Positions 44,514-54,385 of a stretch of 64,000 bases of DNA are shown here, piece by piece. The first letter of the stretch is position 1. Each line of letters begins with the position of its first letter. The stretch spans positions 33,245 to 97,244 of the forward strand of contig JACNJS010000019.1 in the NCBI GenBank assembly GCA_014382445.1, in the 5' to 3' direction. The stretch is from Bacteroidota bacterium. Its GTDB lineage: Bacteria > Bacteroidota > Bacteroidia > Bacteroidales > F082. Below the pieces are notes generated by a model. The model was not told the DNA's origin. It was given only the letters and a program-made list of their open reading frames with translations, and did no database searches. A program made the translations under genes and the position numbers.

Positions 44514-47138
44514 TTAAAAGCTAAACCTGTAAGAAAGCTTTAGCAGAAACACATTATGAGGTACTAATGATGAAAGCCTATCAATGTTTTCACTGAGGCT
44601 GAAAGCACCATCAGGGTGGTCACCTGTTCTACCCTGCGACCAAACTAAGTAAGCACTTGAACCAGGAATATACTCCCATCTAACAACGAGGTTCGACCTA
44701 AACTCAAAAAAACTAAAATCAGGATCGGCAAATGCATATAAATCAACACCTTCGTGAATAGTATAAATATCCTTTACTTTATCGTAGTTTATTTCACCAG
44801 GAGTAAATGTATGAAATTGATCCTCGAAGTTATCAGCCATGGGATTAATAACTTTTCTGAAATCAAAATAATCGCCTGAAAATAAGAATGGCTGGCCCCA
44901 ATACTGGATACTTAAATCAGGAGTGATTCCAATATTTACCCTTATATCCATGCTAACAAATTCCTGGTCAATCCCAGAAACAATGTATCTGTTAACATTT
45001 TTATAATCAATGGTTTCAACGTAAATTATTTCGTTATACGACCAATGATATGATGGTTCTAACGACAACTGTAAAAAATCAGTTGGTTGATAAGTAATTT
45101 CCATACTATAGTTAACTGATCTGCGGTAATTATTATCGCCCAGGTTGTTGCTAGCTGATAATGAAAATCCAAGTTTTTTTCTGTCATCAGTACTGATATG
45201 AAACCAGCTACTCAACGTACCCGGAGTTCTTAATGCAGGACCTCCCCTCAATTCATGGCGGTTTATATCAATTCCTTCCCTGTTTATACCGGTACCAAGT
45301 CTCCAATAATTTTTAAACTGAGAATTAATATTGAAATTTCCACCGCTATAAATATGAGTACCGGAAAAATCCCAACCCGACCAGGCGGCCATATTAAAAT
45401 TTATACTTCTAAATATTCCAACAGGCTCCCAAATCCTGTATCCAACCCAACCTACCTGGTTAATAAAATCAGCCTGACGCATATATCCCATATCGTTTAG
45501 TTCCAAACCGGGAGACCTCCAAGTAGTCCACCCACCCATCGACCAGTGACCTCCACCAATTTTGCCACCTTCTATAGTTCCACCTGTACCACTTAAAGTG
45601 GTTAGTGTTGTATCTACCTTTAAATGAGATGCATCCGGTCGTTGAAAATAATGTTGAGCTGATTCCTGAAGGTAAGTTATTGCATCTGTACTTCCATTTA
45701 TAACACTTACGCTGGCCTTCGCGCTTAAATAATATGATTTATCTTTCCAAAAATTTCTGAAGTCAACTCCGGAAGTGTACGCCGAAGTTGGCAAAAAATT
45801 AAGAGCAGAATCATAAATAAATCTGTTTGTGGCAGTAACCATTCCACCTATTTGCGTATTACCATTATTTAGGTCTTTTTGGATTCGGGTATTAAAAAAA
45901 TTTGTTGCAGGTTCTATTACCTCTTTCCTTCGATCTCCATTATAATCAATTATGGCCTTCTCTTCGTTTGTAAGGCTTTCCAATATACCTATCGACCATC
46001 CGTTTTTTGTTTTGCCTGATAACTTAACAGCACCTAATATAGTAGTGTATTCAGGAATATTAGCGTATTCACTATCAATTAAATCGAGTTCGTAATGCGG
46101 TCGAATACCTATGCGCCTTGAATAAAAAAGATTATCACGGCTAAACCCACCATCGCCACCAGTAAGTGGGTAATCATAAATATTACTGCCCTCGACAAAA
46201 AACGGCCGCTTTTCTTCAAAGAATGTTTCAAAAGCCGACAAGTTTACTTCAGAAGGATCGGCTTCAACCTGGCCAAAATCGGGATTGGCCGTAAAGTTCA
46301 AAGTAAAATCATTAGTGATGGCAATTTTCCCGTCAACTCCGGCATTAAATCCCCAATCGGAACCTGTAATAAAAGGATTGCCTTCTTCTTTTTCATAGGT
46401 TTCAAATTTCATCATTCCATAAGGAATAATCTCGATCTCTCTTTTTGGGTTAATGTTGTTAATACCGGTCAGTTCGCCCCATTCGCTTGTCCATCCGCCG
46501 GCATCCACGGGTACCATCTGCCATAACGACATTTCTTCCTTTCTGAACAACCAACGTATAACTTCTAGCCCCCATGTATGCTCTTTTTCACTAGCAAATC
46601 TGAGCTGATTAAAAGGAATTTTCATTTCAGCAACCCACCCAAGCTCATCTATACTGACTTTTACATACCAAACCGGGTCCCAGGTAACATCGAAATCATT
46701 ATCATTTGTAACAATGCCATCACCTTTCACTCCTGCAGCATTTACACCGAAACTAAACCCTGTTAATTTGTCATTATAACTATCAATCCCAACAGCAACC
46801 CAGTCGCCTTCAAAACCATCACGTCTCGTTAACCGTTTTTCAATTTTACCGGGTTCCGAGTCAAAAGCTCTGATGGCGATATACAAATTGCTGATGTCGT
46901 AAAGTATTTTAAAGGAAGTAGATTGAGTGGGGGGTTGATTTTCATAGGGTTCGCGCTGTGTAAAATCGTTCGACCATGAGGCTATATCCCAAACACTTTC
47001 ATCTATAACGCCATCAATGACAGGCGATTCACCTTCGATATGAACTGTTGTGTAAATCCGTTCCTGTGAAATAGATAAAAAATAATTAAAAATTATCGTA
47101 AAAAGAATTGAAACTCGTATCCAACTTTTTACATTCAT
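44514..47138 (-). CDS. DUF5916 outer-membrane protein with CBM9-like N-terminus
   Basis: 874 residues from the ATG at 47138; the ATG at 47159 would put seven residues in front of the signal helix (MNVKSWIRVSILFTIIFNYF region). The N-terminal 220 residues look like a carbohydrate-binding family 9 fold (PVIDGVIDESVWDIASWSNDF, EMKIPFNQLRFA). The rest is DUF5916, about 16 predicted beta strands with many aromatic residues and a C-terminal strand NVFLLKLSYRFSF that suits an outer-membrane barrel. Substrate unknown. Stand-alone. Confidence -1.
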   Translation of the reverse strand: MNVKSWIRVSILFTIIFNYFLSISQERIYTTVHIEGESPVIDGVIDESVWDIASWSNDFTQREPYENQPPTQSTSFKILYDISNLYIAIRAFDSEPGKIEKRLTRRDGFEGDWVAVGIDSYNDKLTGFSFGVNAAGVKGDGIVTNDNDFDVTWDPVWYVKVSIDELGWVAEMKIPFNQLRFASEKEHTWGLEVIRWLFRKEEMSLWQMVPVDAGGWTSEWGELTGINNINPKREIEIIPYGMMKFETYEKEEGNPFITGSDWGFNAGVDGKIAITNDFTLNFTANPDFGQVEADPSEVNLSAFETFFEEKRPFFVEGSNIYDYPLTGGDGGFSRDNLFYSRRIGIRPHYELDLIDSEYANIPEYTTILGAVKLSGKTKNGWSIGILESLTNEEKAIIDYNGDRRKEVIEPATNFFNTRIQKDLNNGNTQIGGMVTATNRFIYDSALNFLPTSAYTSGVDFRNFWKDKSYYLSAKASVSVINGSTDAITYLQESAQHYFQRPDASHLKVDTTLTTLSGTGGTIEGGKIGGGHWSMGGWTTWRSPGLELNDMGYMRQADFINQVGWVGYRIWEPVGIFRSINFNMAAWSGWDFSGTHIYSGGNFNINSQFKNYWRLGTGINREGIDINRHELRGGPALRTPGTLSSWFHISTDDRKKLGFSLSASNNLGDNNYRRSVNYSMEITYQPTDFLQLSLEPSYHWSYNEIIYVETIDYKNVNRYIVSGIDQEFVSMDIRVNIGITPDLSIQYWGQPFLFSGDYFDFRKVINPMADNFEDQFHTFTPGEINYDKVKDIYTIHEGVDLYAFADPDFSFFEFRSNLVVRWEYIPGSSAYLVWSQGRTGDHPDGAFSLSENIDRLSSLVPHNVFLLKLSYRFSF

Positions 47139-47159
47139 AAAAAATAACAAATAACTCAT

Positions 47160-47590
47160 CTACCTGTACAACATGAAATTAAATAACCTTCTGTTCATTT
47201 ATCGTGCCAAAATTAACTTTATATTGAATTTCAAATCATTAAATACTAACTGGAATTATGCACAATTTACAACTGTTCAATCACATTACATTCAGTGTTC
47301 ATAAACGTTCATTTGAGTGTTTGGAGCAAAGATAAACTAAGTTCAAAATAACGTTATTTTTTGTATTAAAATGATAATTTATGATGACAATTAATACCGG
47401 AAAAAAATTAGCCAGAGGTCGTCATTAATATATGGAAGGTTATCAAGCAATTTTATATGAATGGAATGGAGAGACGTAGTAAGTGCTAGCTGATATGTGT
47501 TGGATGCTTACTTATAAAGTATTATATTTAATTTCTTATTTTTTAATACATTTGCTTTAATTAACATTTTATTAACTTAATATTACCGAT
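47160..47590. other. Intergenic region without a gene
   Basis: 431 AT-rich bases between divergent genes. TACATTTG at 47547-47554 is a possible -7 element for the STAS-like gene. Only frames of up to 14 codons were noticed; I see no hairpin, repeat or RNA gene. Confidence -1.
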
Positions 47591-47971
47591 ATGATAAAAA
47601 TACTCGACAGTACTTCAGAAAAAGTAATTGCAATTGAAATAATAGGTGGCTATGAATCCAAGGATGAAAAATCGCTTGTTAGTATGTTTGATGAAAAGCT
47701 TGCAGCAGGGATAAACAAGGTTAATATGCTCATAAAAATCGACAAATTGAGTTTAACTAAGAGCAGCTGTAAAGCTATGTGGGATGATGGAATTTTTGCT
47801 TTGGAGCATTTTAAACACTGTGGCCACATTGCAGTTGTAGGCGATAGTAAGGTAGAAGAATTTCTTATTAAGTCCGACAATGTTTTTTATAAAAGTGGAA
47901 AAGCAGGAAGAGTTGAAAAATATTTCAACGTGGCCAATTTGGATAAAGCTATGAGTTGGATAAATGAATAG
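47591..47971 (+). CDS. STAS / SpoIIAA-like protein
   Basis: 126 residues, one cytosolic domain. Alternating strands and helices (VIAIEIIGGYESKDEKSLVSMFDEKL, NMLIKIDKL, HIAVVGDSKVEEF) resemble the SpoIIAA-like/STAS fold of the DUF3478 group, which is associated with membrane-stress or lipid-related proteins and only loosely with anti-sigma antagonists. No phosphorylatable serine in the canonical D-S motif is seen. Alone upstream of a large secreted-protein gene. Confidence -1.
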   Translation: MIKILDSTSEKVIAIEIIGGYESKDEKSLVSMFDEKLAAGINKVNMLIKIDKLSLTKSSCKAMWDDGIFALEHFKHCGHIAVVGDSKVEEFLIKSDNVFYKSGKAGRVEKYFNVANLDKAMSWINE

Positions 47972-48072
47972 TGTTTGATTAGTTGGAAGTTAGCGTTCAT
48001 GCAGAAGACAAGAGATTGACAAAGAATTAAAAAGATACTAATTATCAATAGACAACTCATAAACCAATTATC

Positions 48073-51000
48073 ATGAAGTCAACAATCAATTGGCAAATAA
48101 TAGCCGTACTAATGTTTTGTTTGCTTACCGGACTTTTTACTGAAGCCCAAACCATCAATACTAACCTTAAAGATGGTGATCCTGTTCCCGGTTGGTTTAT
48201 TGATGAGGAGCCAACATACGGAATTATCAAACAAAAGTTTATTGAACACTATGGAGAGGATAAACAGAACTGGCCTTTTTTTATTTTGGAGAGTGAAAGG
48301 TTGTTTCAACAATTCCAGGAATACAACAAAACAACAATAAATCGCAAACACCCGAGATATAGTGAGTTTTTTAATAACGAGTTAGGGTTGGGCAATGATT
48401 TAACAAAAAGTTCATCATATTTGAAGCAGCATAAAAATGCATATAGAAACTATGCCATTTTAACAAATTATATAATTATTAGGTATAAAGGGTCATCAAG
48501 CGAATGGACAACCATACAGTACGAAGGAAATCCGGCGAAGAAAACTTTCCTCGAAGCAGATAGTACTGATGGTATATTGCCCCTTGTACTATATACCTAT
48601 GTATCGAACATTTTTAAACCAAAATGCCCCATTGGTATGCTCGACTGGTATTTTGAGGATGTGTTCCCGGTAATCGATTTGTTATATCAACAGGATGAGC
48701 TGGATGATGTAATTAAAATACTTGAAAGTGTGCGGCAACACTCTAAAAAGCTTATTGATAATTATGATTTTGTTAAAGCCCAAATATGGATGGAGTCGGT
48801 TTACCAATTTATAAGCCTCTACCATTTCGAATATCTGAGACCTGAAATTGAAAATAAATATGAACGTCATTTATGGCTTAATAATCCCTATTTTGAAGAA
48901 AAACAGAAAGAAGCAATTGAACAATTCCAGCTGACTTTTGATAAGAATATTAGCAACAATCTTGGGGGGCTTTCATATAGCCTCATTTTTCCGACTAACG
49001 AATTCTGGACTCCGGAACATTCGCATGTTGGTGAATTAGTATTTGACAATTCTGGAAAAAGCGGAATTGAAATAGACGAAGAATTTGCAGGCGAATACGC
49101 TGGGCATTCTGAAGAATTTGGTATTAACATTTCGCAGTTCTATTCTGTTGGATTTCCAATTAGCGCAAGCACAAAAGGGATTCAGGATAAAAAAGTTTTT
49201 ATTGATTCTGATGTACTTGTTAATAATCCTGAATCAACGATTTTTTCAGGAATAGATGACAGTGTGACTGCTAATGCCATTGATAGTCGGGGATCATTTA
49301 CATATGGTGAACAAAAATATTTATTTGCCTTTTCGGAAAAAACCGGCAGCTCGTTAAACTTTGTATTAAAAATGCCTCATTTGAATTACTATACATTAAA
49401 TCTTAGTGGTGGGCCGGGGGAGTTTGTAGATTGTATTTCATTTGAAGAAAAGTATAAATCCGGGATTCAGAGGTTGGCAACTAATGCCTTTGTTAAAACG
49501 GTGGATGATGTTTTAAATAACAAAACCATCGTCCCACAAATATATGGGATGAAATATGACATGAAAAGACGTACCAAAATTGCCATCGATGCCACCACAT
49601 CACCAAGGGAAGTTAAAACCGATGGAAAATCAACCACGGAAATTACGGCAACACTTTTCGAATATACCCCGAACACCGATCTCCCAGCAACACCTGTTGA
49701 AGGAAAAAAGATAACATTCACAATAAATGAACAATATGGTATTACACCAGGTACGATTAATACATCCACTGTAGTTACAGATATTTACGGGGAAGCAAAA
49801 ATTATATACACGGCACCAACGGGTGAGTCGTTGCAACAGACCAATGAACTCATTAATACAGCAACAGTTAATGTAGTATGTGAGGAATACAATGTTGAAG
49901 ATTTGGCCTATATCGGTTTTGTCTCAGATAAAGGTAAAGTAAAAGTTGACCCTCCCTTTGGCGGCATAGAATCGAGGGAGGGAATAGTACCGCCCGACTC
50001 ACGGTTCCCTGCATTAATCACTGTTTACTTAGAAGATGACAGGTTACAACCAATGCCAAATACTAAAGTTGATATTAAAATTATAGGTGACAAGCCACTA
50101 GGCATATTAAGAAGTGATGATGGACAGGAAGGTATTGATTTAAGCCTTGTCTCTGACCCAATGGGTGACCTGGAATTCCAATATTTCTATAATGTGGAAA
50201 ACCCTCCGGATAAACCCGTAACCGAGATCATCGAAATAAAAACAGCAGAGATGTCCATGCCACTTAGGGCATATGTGTCCATTGGGTTAAACCTGGTATT
50301 TGAAATAGTTGAAAATGCTTATGAAGGCAAAGGAATAGTAAATGCAGGTGAGAAAATACCATTGCGCATTAGGGTTAAAGATATATGGTATCCAAAACTC
50401 GATCTGGCCCCAATATTACAATATTGGGGTAGTGGTAACAAAGCAGGAAACACAAGGCTGGATGTTAAGTTGGAAATTGAAAACATAAGCACTGTTCCCA
50501 AATATTTTCTTGAACAGGTAAAACTTGAAAACTACCCTGAAGAACCCTTTGTCCATGAAATGAATGTCAGATCTTTTAAGGATAAAAAAGTATATAATAT
50601 GCTATGGTTACCAGAATATTCATTGGAGGATTATAAGGGCTATCCAAGAATAACCCCGACCACTGTTGGCACTCATTACTATGAAGCACAAGTTACACTG
50701 GTTGACAATGAAGGTGAAGGGGTTTTCCCTTCAAAGCATCCGGCAAGGAAAGCATTGTTTAATATTCAAACCGGGTTGCCAGCTGATGCAATGCAAATAT
50801 TTTTCATCAGCAACCCCTTTGCCACAGATACCAAAGATGCTAAATTACTTGCCACTGCGTTGGATATTATGGGTTTTGGAGCAATCCTTTCGGTTACGGA
50901 CGCATTATACAAAATAAACAATGGTGATGTTGAAGGACTATATTCTGCTTTGTTTTCAGAAGTGAAAGGGGTAATCTTTGAGAAGGTAGGAGATGCGTCG

Positions 51001-51477
51001 GCATACAATGAGTTGGCTGTGGATCTATATTCGGGAATGGCCCTGGCCGAAAAAGTTGGTTTTGAAATAATGCATGATAAAACAGGTGCTTTGACCGAAA
51101 TGGAGGGTAAAATTTTCAAGAGTCTGTATAGTTCTTTTAAATGGAATCCCGGACAACTTGTTGTGCTAATGGGTGATGGGAATCAAATACTGATAGAGGA
51201 AGTCGAACTATCCCCAAAAGATAAGGAGATCAATATGGTTATATCGGCATTTAATCTTGAAAACAAAGATAGCGCTAAGAGCGATGCTGGAAATCCGGAT
51301 ATCCTGTTACAGGCAATGGAAAACAATAAGCATGTAATCCCGGTTACGGAAAACAAATATATAAGGGATGAAAAAAGGAATACAACTTCGCTTAAAAGCG
51401 GAAATGTAAGTATTTACGTCATTCCTGCCACAATGAAGGTTCGGTCGGAGGGAGCTTTAGTAATGAAGAGGTATTAG
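48073..51477 (+). CDS. Large secreted protein with an Ig-like (Big1-type) domain
   Basis: 1134 residues with a signal peptide (ends FTEAQ). The region around 490-590 (IAIDATTSPREVKTDGKSTTEITATL, then GEAKIIYTAPTG) matches bacterial Ig-like Big_1 domains as in invasin; the segment near 640-740 (LITVYLEDDRLQPMPNTKVDI) is likely a second copy. The N-terminal 400 residues are alpha/beta rich and not recognised; the C-terminal 180 residues contain helical stretches and lack a T9SS sorting signature. Possible surface adhesin. It begins 100 bases behind the STAS-like gene. Confidence -1.
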   Translation: MKSTINWQIIAVLMFCLLTGLFTEAQTINTNLKDGDPVPGWFIDEEPTYGIIKQKFIEHYGEDKQNWPFFILESERLFQQFQEYNKTTINRKHPRYSEFFNNELGLGNDLTKSSSYLKQHKNAYRNYAILTNYIIIRYKGSSSEWTTIQYEGNPAKKTFLEADSTDGILPLVLYTYVSNIFKPKCPIGMLDWYFEDVFPVIDLLYQQDELDDVIKILESVRQHSKKLIDNYDFVKAQIWMESVYQFISLYHFEYLRPEIENKYERHLWLNNPYFEEKQKEAIEQFQLTFDKNISNNLGGLSYSLIFPTNEFWTPEHSHVGELVFDNSGKSGIEIDEEFAGEYAGHSEEFGINISQFYSVGFPISASTKGIQDKKVFIDSDVLVNNPESTIFSGIDDSVTANAIDSRGSFTYGEQKYLFAFSEKTGSSLNFVLKMPHLNYYTLNLSGGPGEFVDCISFEEKYKSGIQRLATNAFVKTVDDVLNNKTIVPQIYGMKYDMKRRTKIAIDATTSPREVKTDGKSTTEITATLFEYTPNTDLPATPVEGKKITFTINEQYGITPGTINTSTVVTDIYGEAKIIYTAPTGESLQQTNELINTATVNVVCEEYNVEDLAYIGFVSDKGKVKVDPPFGGIESREGIVPPDSRFPALITVYLEDDRLQPMPNTKVDIKIIGDKPLGILRSDDGQEGIDLSLVSDPMGDLEFQYFYNVENPPDKPVTEIIEIKTAEMSMPLRAYVSIGLNLVFEIVENAYEGKGIVNAGEKIPLRIRVKDIWYPKLDLAPILQYWGSGNKAGNTRLDVKLEIENISTVPKYFLEQVKLENYPEEPFVHEMNVRSFKDKKVYNMLWLPEYSLEDYKGYPRITPTTVGTHYYEAQVTLVDNEGEGVFPSKHPARKALFNIQTGLPADAMQIFFISNPFATDTKDAKLLATALDIMGFGAILSVTDALYKINNGDVEGLYSALFSEVKGVIFEKVGDASAYNELAVDLYSGMALAEKVGFEIMHDKTGALTEMEGKIFKSLYSSFKWNPGQLVVLMGDGNQILIEEVELSPKDKEINMVISAFNLENKDSAKSDAGNPDILLQAMENNKHVIPVTENKYIRDEKRNTTSLKSGNVSIYVIPATMKVRSEGALVMKRY

Positions 51478-51590
51478 ATGTGAAGGATTTGATTTTTGGA
51501 GTTTATATAAATTATTTCCTCTACATATATTTTATTACGTTGATAAATAATAGATTAACAAAAAAGTAGGAAATGCTAACAAAGCATAAA

Positions 51591-51687
51591 AATAATAGCC
51601 AGTTCAATGGTAAATTCAAGGATTGTAGATCGCTTCAATTTTCTTGTAACTTGACAGGAATGAAGCCTGCAAGCGGCTACTATTATT
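51591..51687. repeat. 97-base inverted-repeat-bounded element
   Basis: AATAATAGCC (51591-51600) and GGCTACTATTATT (51675-51687) are near-inverted ends. Inside, GTAGATCGCTTC and GAAGCCTGCAAGCGGCTAC are also mutually complementary over several bases, so it could fold as one RNA or DNA hairpin. In the 311-base gap at 51478-51788, together with the heptad tract; no gene is seen there. Confidence -1.
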
Positions 51688-51732
51688 ATACTAAAAGTTG
51701 GAAGTAATTAGCTGCAAAATTTCTGTCTACTA

Positions 51733-51773
51733 ACTTCGACTTCGGACCTCCGACTTCGGACTTCAAACTTCAA
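51733..51773. repeat. Heptad tract ACTTCGG
   Basis: ACTTCG, ACTTCGG, ACCTCCG, ACTTCGG, ACTTCAA, ACTTCAA: six units in a perfect seven-base register after the first. Its G+C content is clearly higher than that of its surroundings. Looser heptads may extend it upstream to about 51696. Confidence -1.
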
Positions 51774-51788
51774 TCACCAATATCAAAA

Positions 51789-52625
51789 TTATCTTCTATA
51801 AACCTCTCCTGATCCGTTACTTCTGACATCAACTTTGGTAGGGGTTCCATGATAAGTAAGGTCGCCGGAACCATTAAGTGTAACCTGAAGTTTCTCCACC
51901 ACATTTAGTATAATATCAGCAGATCCTGAATTCGTTACAGATGCATTAACTGACGTAAGATTATACGCATTAAGGTCTCCTGAACCAGCCTGACTAACCA
52001 TTAAGTTATTGGTTTTTCCTTTCAACTCAATATCTCCCGAACCTGAATTTTTTACTAAACAATTTTCAAGTTTCAAACCTTCGGCTTCAATATCTCCCGA
52101 TCCGGAAAGAGAAACCTTAAAATTACCCTTAACGCCGTTAAGCTCAGTATCTCCCGATCCGTTCACGTTAAGTTCAAGATTGCTTACATCCAAATCAGCA
52201 TCCAAATCACCTGAACCGCTAATTCCAATAACTAAGTCATTAGCGTTAAATATTTCTTTAAAAGTTATATCTCCAGAGCCGGAGTTCTTCAACATTACAA
52301 GTTCAGGAAGTGTAATATATACTTCTAGTACACTAATTGAACGAATTCCCCTACCCTTTACATCAATTTCAAGGACACCATTGTTTACAGTGGTTTCGAC
52401 TAACTCCAGTAAATTTTCATCGGTTTTTACTATTACTGAAGTGCTACCCTGACTAATGAACAGATCAGCAGAACATGTTAATTTAATACCGGTAAAATCT
52501 TCAGTATTTCTTTCTTGAGTTTTTATATTGCCATTACCTTTAATTTGTGAATAGGCATGACCGGCCACAATAATTAAAACTATTACAATAATGAGTTTTG
52601 CGTTTATTTTTTTTAGAGTTTTCAT
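51789..52625 (-). CDS. GIN-domain (DUF2807) exported protein
   Basis: 278 residues, signal peptide ending AYSQ, then a right-handed beta-helix-like domain built on repeats of GSGDI/GSGDL (at least eight visible) typical of head-GIN domain proteins. Such proteins are common in Bacteroidota and have no defined function; they may bind polysaccharide or act in signal transfer at the envelope. It is the last gene of the ECF sigma group. Confidence -1.
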   Translation of the reverse strand: MKTLKKINAKLIIVIVLIIVAGHAYSQIKGNGNIKTQERNTEDFTGIKLTCSADLFISQGSTSVIVKTDENLLELVETTVNNGVLEIDVKGRGIRSISVLEVYITLPELVMLKNSGSGDITFKEIFNANDLVIGISGSGDLDADLDVSNLELNVNGSGDTELNGVKGNFKVSLSGSGDIEAEGLKLENCLVKNSGSGDIELKGKTNNLMVSQAGSGDLNAYNLTSVNASVTNSGSADIILNVVEKLQVTLNGSGDLTYHGTPTKVDVRSNGSGEVYRR

Positions 52626-52706
52626 TTTGATAATATTATTTGATAAATTATTGATTTACTAATAGTTATTACATAACTTACTAATGAATATTTCCACTGT
52701 TTACTC

Positions 52707-53774
52707 TCATTTAGCAGTGATATTAACAGCGCCATATTCACTTTTTAATGTTACAGATGATTTGGGAGTAGTTCCACTGCCAATAACCCCTTTTATTACT
52801 TTTGAAAAATGACTTTCATTCATGTAAGAAATTTTCGCTAATTCATCTGGGTATTTAATGCTACAATACTCACCCTCAGCAATAAAGCTGTAAGTTGCTC
52901 CTTTATCAAAATTTAGTGCAATAGCACCAAATTCGTTAGTTATTGATACTGACGAAAAATCTTTGTCAACATATCCAATACTTAAGTTACCGTATTCGGT
53001 TACAGCTAAAAGCGATTCGGTAATATTTTGTATTTCAAGATTAGAAAAACTAGTTCTGGCATCAATTTTTTCAACATAACCAATTTTGGAATGACCGCCT
53101 TCTAATTCAATTGATAGAGATTTTGATTCATCAATATTAACATCGGAGTATTCTGATTCGATGGTAAGATTTTCTGATTTATGTATTCGAAACTGTGAAT
53201 AACTTATTTCCAAATCGCCAACTGTAATATTCTTTATAACACCCTCGCCAAAATTCAATTCCAATTCATTTTCAATATTACTTAGTGATACTATCTCAAG
53301 ACTCCCGTACTCACTTGATATTTTTGCCGGGCCCGAAACGTGCTCAATATAGGCATTACCAAACTTATGTTCCATATCAAGGCTAATTGTTTCAGGCATA
53401 AAGATATCAAAGTCAATAGTTACCTTTATACTTTTATCTCCAAATTTCTTTTGGTTTAAATCACATCTGGCAATAACTTCATCCATATTGCCTTTAACAT
53501 CAATTATAATGCTGCTAATAATTTTTTCAGCCTTTTGAACATTATCAGTTTTAACTTTTACAGTTACTTTAACTGATATTGCATTTTGGTCCCAGTTCTT
53601 ACAACGAACATTGCCAAACTCATGATCGACAATGAGTTTTGCGTTTTCATTGATTTCAAATTTTTTGTCTACTACAACTTTATCTATCCATTCATCAGAA
53701 TATAAATTTGATATTATTCCTGAAAACAGAAAAATAAAAATGGTTGCGAAAACTTTAATAAGTAAATTTTTCAT
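52707..53774 (-). CDS. Exported DUF4097-like beta-helix protein
   Basis: 355 residues with a signal peptide (hydrophobic residues 4-25). The body repeats short strands (KLIVDHEFGNVRCKNWD, SISLDMEHKFGNAYIEHVSG, SSVSITNEFGAIALNF, SEYGAVNI) as in DUF4097/GIN-type adhesin-like families. No enzyme motif. It sits between the putative anti-sigma gene and the GIN gene, and is probably in one transcript. Confidence -1.
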   Translation of the reverse strand: MKNLLIKVFATIFIFLFSGIISNLYSDEWIDKVVVDKKFEINENAKLIVDHEFGNVRCKNWDQNAISVKVTVKVKTDNVQKAEKIISSIIIDVKGNMDEVIARCDLNQKKFGDKSIKVTIDFDIFMPETISLDMEHKFGNAYIEHVSGPAKISSEYGSLEIVSLSNIENELELNFGEGVIKNITVGDLEISYSQFRIHKSENLTIESEYSDVNIDESKSLSIELEGGHSKIGYVEKIDARTSFSNLEIQNITESLLAVTEYGNLSIGYVDKDFSSVSITNEFGAIALNFDKGATYSFIAEGEYCSIKYPDELAKISYMNESHFSKVIKGVIGSGTTPKSSVTLKSEYGAVNITAK

Positions 53775-53790
53775 TTTTTCTGATTTTTAA

Positions 53791-54357
53791 TTAATAATTT
53801 GTAAACATGCTTCCTGCATGATATCCGCGCTGAGCATTGTCCAATTGCTCAATTAAATTGTCAACTACTGTAACTTTCATTTTTTTGTTGCTTACAATTG
53901 CTGCATTAAGCTTTTCACATTGTGGATTCTTCATATACTCTTTTTCAATTGCGGCAAGGTTTGCATCAAGTTTTTCAAGTTTATTTTGAGCTTTAACTTT
54001 AAGTCTTTCCGATTCTTCTTCTGACTGAGCATATTCATCTATTTGATTAAGGCGGGTCATGGTTAATTCGTCGTAATAGGTTTGTACCTTATTTAGTTCT
54101 TCAGAGTACAGGATTTGAGTGATGTATGAATTATCATTACTGTTTTTATTGCTTATGGTTACAATAAGATATGAAGTGGCGATTAATAGAAGGAACGCAG
54201 CAGCTATTTTAGCTAAAGTATAGAGCTGAATCTTTTTTGATTTAGTAGTATTAGTGTTTTTCAATCTACTAATGAATCTGGTTTTATGCCCCTGCTCAGG
54301 TTCCTGATCATTGAAATACGCCAGATTATCCTTAATTTTATTTTCTAAATCAAACAT
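53791..54357 (-). CDS. Putative membrane anti-sigma factor
   Basis: 188 residues with an N-terminal acidic cytosolic segment (about 1-43), one transmembrane helix (about 48-68, AKIAAAFLLLIATSYLIVTI) and an extracytoplasmic coiled-coil-like domain rich in E, K and Q. It directly follows an ECF sigma gene and has the topology of anti-sigma factors; no zinc-binding HxxxCxxC motif is visible, so assignment rests on position and topology. Confidence -1.
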   Translation of the reverse strand: MFDLENKIKDNLAYFNDQEPEQGHKTRFISRLKNTNTTKSKKIQLYTLAKIAAAFLLLIATSYLIVTISNKNSNDNSYITQILYSEELNKVQTYYDELTMTRLNQIDEYAQSEEESERLKVKAQNKLEKLDANLAAIEKEYMKNPQCEKLNAAIVSNKKMKVTVVDNLIEQLDNAQRGYHAGSMFTNY

Positions 54358-54385
54358 GATTTTATCATTTATAATATAACATATG

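Noticed and set aside
48073-51477. T9SS sorting domain at the C-terminus of the Ig protein
   Set aside because: No YPNP-type motif or basic terminal tail is visible.
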